DNA from: JBBROS01 sp964246015
GTDB lineage: Bacteria; Pseudomonadota; Alphaproteobacteria; Acetobacterales; Acetobacteraceae
Reading direction: 5' to 3'
NCBI GenBank assembly: GCA_964246015.1
Contig: CAXTPG010000151.1
Span: 1-8,150, forward strand
DNA length: 8,150 nt
This document shows, in pieces, positions 6,747 through 8,150 of the stretch (within the stretch, counting starts at the first letter, position 1; every line of letters starts with the position of its first letter). Below the pieces are notes generated by a model, which saw only the letters and a program-made list of their open reading frames with translations, ran no database searches and was not told the DNA's origin. Position numbers and translations under genes: made by a program.

Positions 6747-7781
6747 ATGCAGCTCACCCGCCGCCACGCGCTCGCCGCCGCTGCCGCGATCGCCGCCGCC
6801 CCTGCCCGCGCCCAGGCCCCGTCCGGCTACAACCCGCCCGGCGCCCTGGTCGACGCCGCCCGCAAGGAGGGCCGCATCGTCATGTACACGGCCAGCTTCA
6901 CCGAGGTGGAGCAGGAAACCGCCGCCGCCTTCAACAAGCGCTTCCCCTTCGTCAAGGTGGAGATCATCCGCGCCTCCGGCGGCCAGCTCATCACCCGCGT
7001 CCGCACCGAGGCGGCGGCCGGCAAGCTCGTCGCCGACGTCATCGATCACAGCGACCGCGCCCTGATGAAGGGCATCGAGGACATCTTCGCCGACTACGCC
7101 CCGCCCAACGCCGCCGACTACCTCGAAACCAGCCGCATCTCCGACAAGCTCTGGCCGCGCATCACACCCGTCTGGTGCCTCGCCTACAACACCGAGCTGT
7201 TGAAGAACCCGCCCAAGAGCTGGATGGACCTCACCAACGCCGCCGCCTACAAGCCCGGCATCATCGGCCAGGTCATCGCTCCCTCCGGCGGCACCACCTG
7301 GACCCGCATCATGTTCGAGCGCCAGGTCCTGGGCGACGACTACTGGGCAAAGCAGGCCGCGACCAAACCCACCCTATTCCCCAGCAGCGCCCCCGCCACC
7401 GACGCCGTCATCCGCGGCGAGGTCCAGGTCGCCCCCATCATCCGCAACGTCATCTTCCCGAAGCAGAAGGACGGCGCGCCCGTCGAGCTGGTCTTCCCCA
7501 CCGAAGGCATCCCCGTCGTCCCCTACGCCGCGGGAATCCCCAAGGTCAGCCAGCGCCAGAACGCCGCCCGCCTCTTCCTCGACTGGTGCCTCAGCACCGA
7601 GGGCCAGGCCTGGACCATGAAGGAGCAGGGCAACCTCACCTCGTTGAAGACCCCGCCCACGACCCTCGCCGGCTTCGACCCCAAGGTCCACAAGATCTGG
7701 CTGCCCGAGAACAAGGCCTTCGAGACGCTGCGCGACCCGTGGACCGAGGAATGGAACAAGACGTTCGGATACCGCCAGTGA
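6747..7781 (+). CDS. Periplasmic solute-binding protein of the ABC transporter (family-1/Fe(III)-type fold)
   Basis: The product captures the substrate in the periplasm and delivers it to the fused permease. It is 344 residues, typical length. The N-terminus has twin arginines (TRRHALA, 4-10), an Ala-rich hydrophobic core and a likely cleavage after ARA at residue 22, so it is a Sec or possibly Tat signal. Family features are the start of the first lobe EGRIVMYTAS (41-50), TPVWCLAYNTELLK (140-153) followed by P-KSWMDL, and the C-terminal FLDWCLSTEGQ (277-287). The segment where ferric-binding proteins have the adjacent tyrosine ligands appears to read IIRNVIF (231-237), without a tyrosine pair. 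Iron binding is therefore doubtful, although this alignment was made by eye. The gene is 25 bases after the permease and 67 before the ATPase, with a perfect hairpin in that second gap. Substrate unknown; candidates include organic phosphates, phosphonates or polyamines. Confidence 0.88.
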   Translation: MQLTRRHALAAAAAIAAAPARAQAPSGYNPPGALVDAARKEGRIVMYTASFTEVEQETAAAFNKRFPFVKVEIIRASGGQLITRVRTEAAAGKLVADVIDHSDRALMKGIEDIFADYAPPNAADYLETSRISDKLWPRITPVWCLAYNTELLKNPPKSWMDLTNAAAYKPGIIGQVIAPSGGTTWTRIMFERQVLGDDYWAKQAATKPTLFPSSAPATDAVIRGEVQVAPIIRNVIFPKQKDGAPVELVFPTEGIPVVPYAAGIPKVSQRQNAARLFLDWCLSTEGQAWTMKEQGNLTSLKTPPTTLAGFDPKVHKIWLPENKAFETLRDPWTEEWNKTFGYRQ

Positions 7782-7794
7782 CCCCTCCCCGTAG

Positions 7795-7820
7795 GGTGGA
7801 GTGCCCCTCGGCACTCCACC
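7795..7820. repeat. Perfect 11-bp inverted repeat (intercistronic stem-loop)
   Basis: GGTGGAGTGCC (7795-7805) and GGCACTCCACC (7810-7820) are exact reverse complements around a CCTC loop. It starts 14 bases after the binding-protein stop. No T-run follows, so it is unlikely to be a full rho-independent terminator. A role in protecting the 3' end of the upstream transcript, or membership of a dispersed REP-like repeat family, is plausible by analogy with other binding-protein operons; which one cannot be decided here. Confidence 0.8.
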
Positions 7821-7848
7821 AACGCGCCTCCCGGGCACGAGTGCAGGG

Positions 7849-8150
7849 ATGAGCGCCGAACTCCAGGTCGAACGTCTGCAGAAGGATTTCGGCACCGGCC
7901 GGGCGGCCGTCGATGGCGTCAGCTTCACCATCGCCGCCGGCGAGATCGTCGTCCTCCTCGGCCCCTCCGGCTGCGGCAAGACGACGACGCTGCGCTGCGT
8001 CGCCGGCCTCGAACACCCCACCGGCGGCGCCATCCGCATCGGCGGCGAGACGATCTCCGCACCCGCCCAGGGCATCCTGGTGCCGCCCCGCCACCGCAAC
8101 TTCGGCATGGTGTTCCAGTCCTACGCCGTCTGGCCGCACATGACGGTGCG
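7849..8150 (+). CDS. ABC transporter ATP-binding protein, N-terminal part (3' truncated by window)
   Basis: This ATPase would power the transporter by binding the EAA loops of the fused permease. Only the first 100 codons are present and the frame runs open to the window end. Visible are the A-loop region (DFGTGRAAV, about 13-21), Walker A GPSGCGKTT (about 39-47), RCVAGLEHPTGG, and the Q-loop block FGMVFQSYAVWPHMTV near residues 85-100. The wording of the Q-loop is typical of the Fe(III)/polyamine/phosphonate-type ATPases. Walker B, the LSGGQ signature and any regulatory C-terminal domain lie beyond the window. The ATG at 7849 gives the normal family N-terminus, but its ribosome binding site is poor: AGGG touches the ATG and a GAG lies seven bases upstream. 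An in-frame GTG at 7801 would add 16 residues but lies inside the hairpin and looks unlike the family. Confidence 0.92.
   Translation, partial: MSAELQVERLQKDFGTGRAAVDGVSFTIAAGEIVVLLGPSGCGKTTTLRCVAGLEHPTGGAIRIGGETISAPAQGILVPPRHRNFGMVFQSYAVWPHMTV

Noticed and set aside
5026..7065. Plus-strand frame of 679 codons overlapping the permease and the start of the binding protein
   Set aside because: Arg/His/Pro-rich nonsense composition in a different frame from two genes with clear transporter motifs; no ribosome binding site.
7795..7820. The stem-loop as a classic rho-independent terminator
   Set aside because: The stem is followed by AACGCGCCTCC rather than a T-run, and the ATPase gene that completes the transporter follows immediately on the same strand.

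Overview
The window is very GC-rich (roughly 70% by eye, third codon positions almost always G or C) and is densely coded on the + strand. The gene order fliG-fliH(flbE)-fliN-flbD-flhA and the FlbD-type sigma-54 activator point to an alphaproteobacterium, most likely Rhodospirillales/Acetobacterales-like. That placement is inferred from gene order and composition, not from a search.

Region 1 (1-4828) is the 3' part of a flagellar operon. It holds the C-terminal half of the switch protein FliG, a FliH/FlbE-type export regulator with a proline-rich N-terminus, a short FliN switch protein that starts at TTG, the activator FlbD, and the complete export-gate protein FlhA. The genes are very tightly packed. 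Three of the four junctions are one-base TGATG stop/start overlaps (bases 471, 1440, 2765), and the fourth is an 11-base overlap (1114-1124), so translational coupling is likely. Together the products form the rotor/C-ring (FliG, FliN), the export apparatus (FliH, FlhA) and the transcriptional checkpoint of flagellar assembly (FlbD).

Region 2 (4829-4951) is the only sizeable gap, 123 bases. It has no clear terminator for the flagellar operon. It carries a plausible sigma-70-like extended -10 promoter and a short leader that can fold into two mutually exclusive small hairpins, followed by a good ribosome binding site.

Region 3 (4952-8150) is an ABC import operon of the Fe(III)/thiamine/phosphonate-type superfamily: a fused two-domain permease, a periplasmic solute-binding protein, and the first 100 codons of the ATPase, cut by the window edge. 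The binding protein lacks the tyrosine pair expected in ferric-ion binders, so the 'iron transporter' label that homology would suggest is doubtful. A perfect 11-bp stem-loop lies between the binding-protein and ATPase genes.

I found no mobile element, CRISPR, tRNA/rRNA or evidently new system. The points most worth following are the FlbD receiver domain, which lacks every phosphorylation residue, the GAFSGA variant of its sigma-54 contact loop, the intercistronic hairpin, and the unknown transporter substrate.
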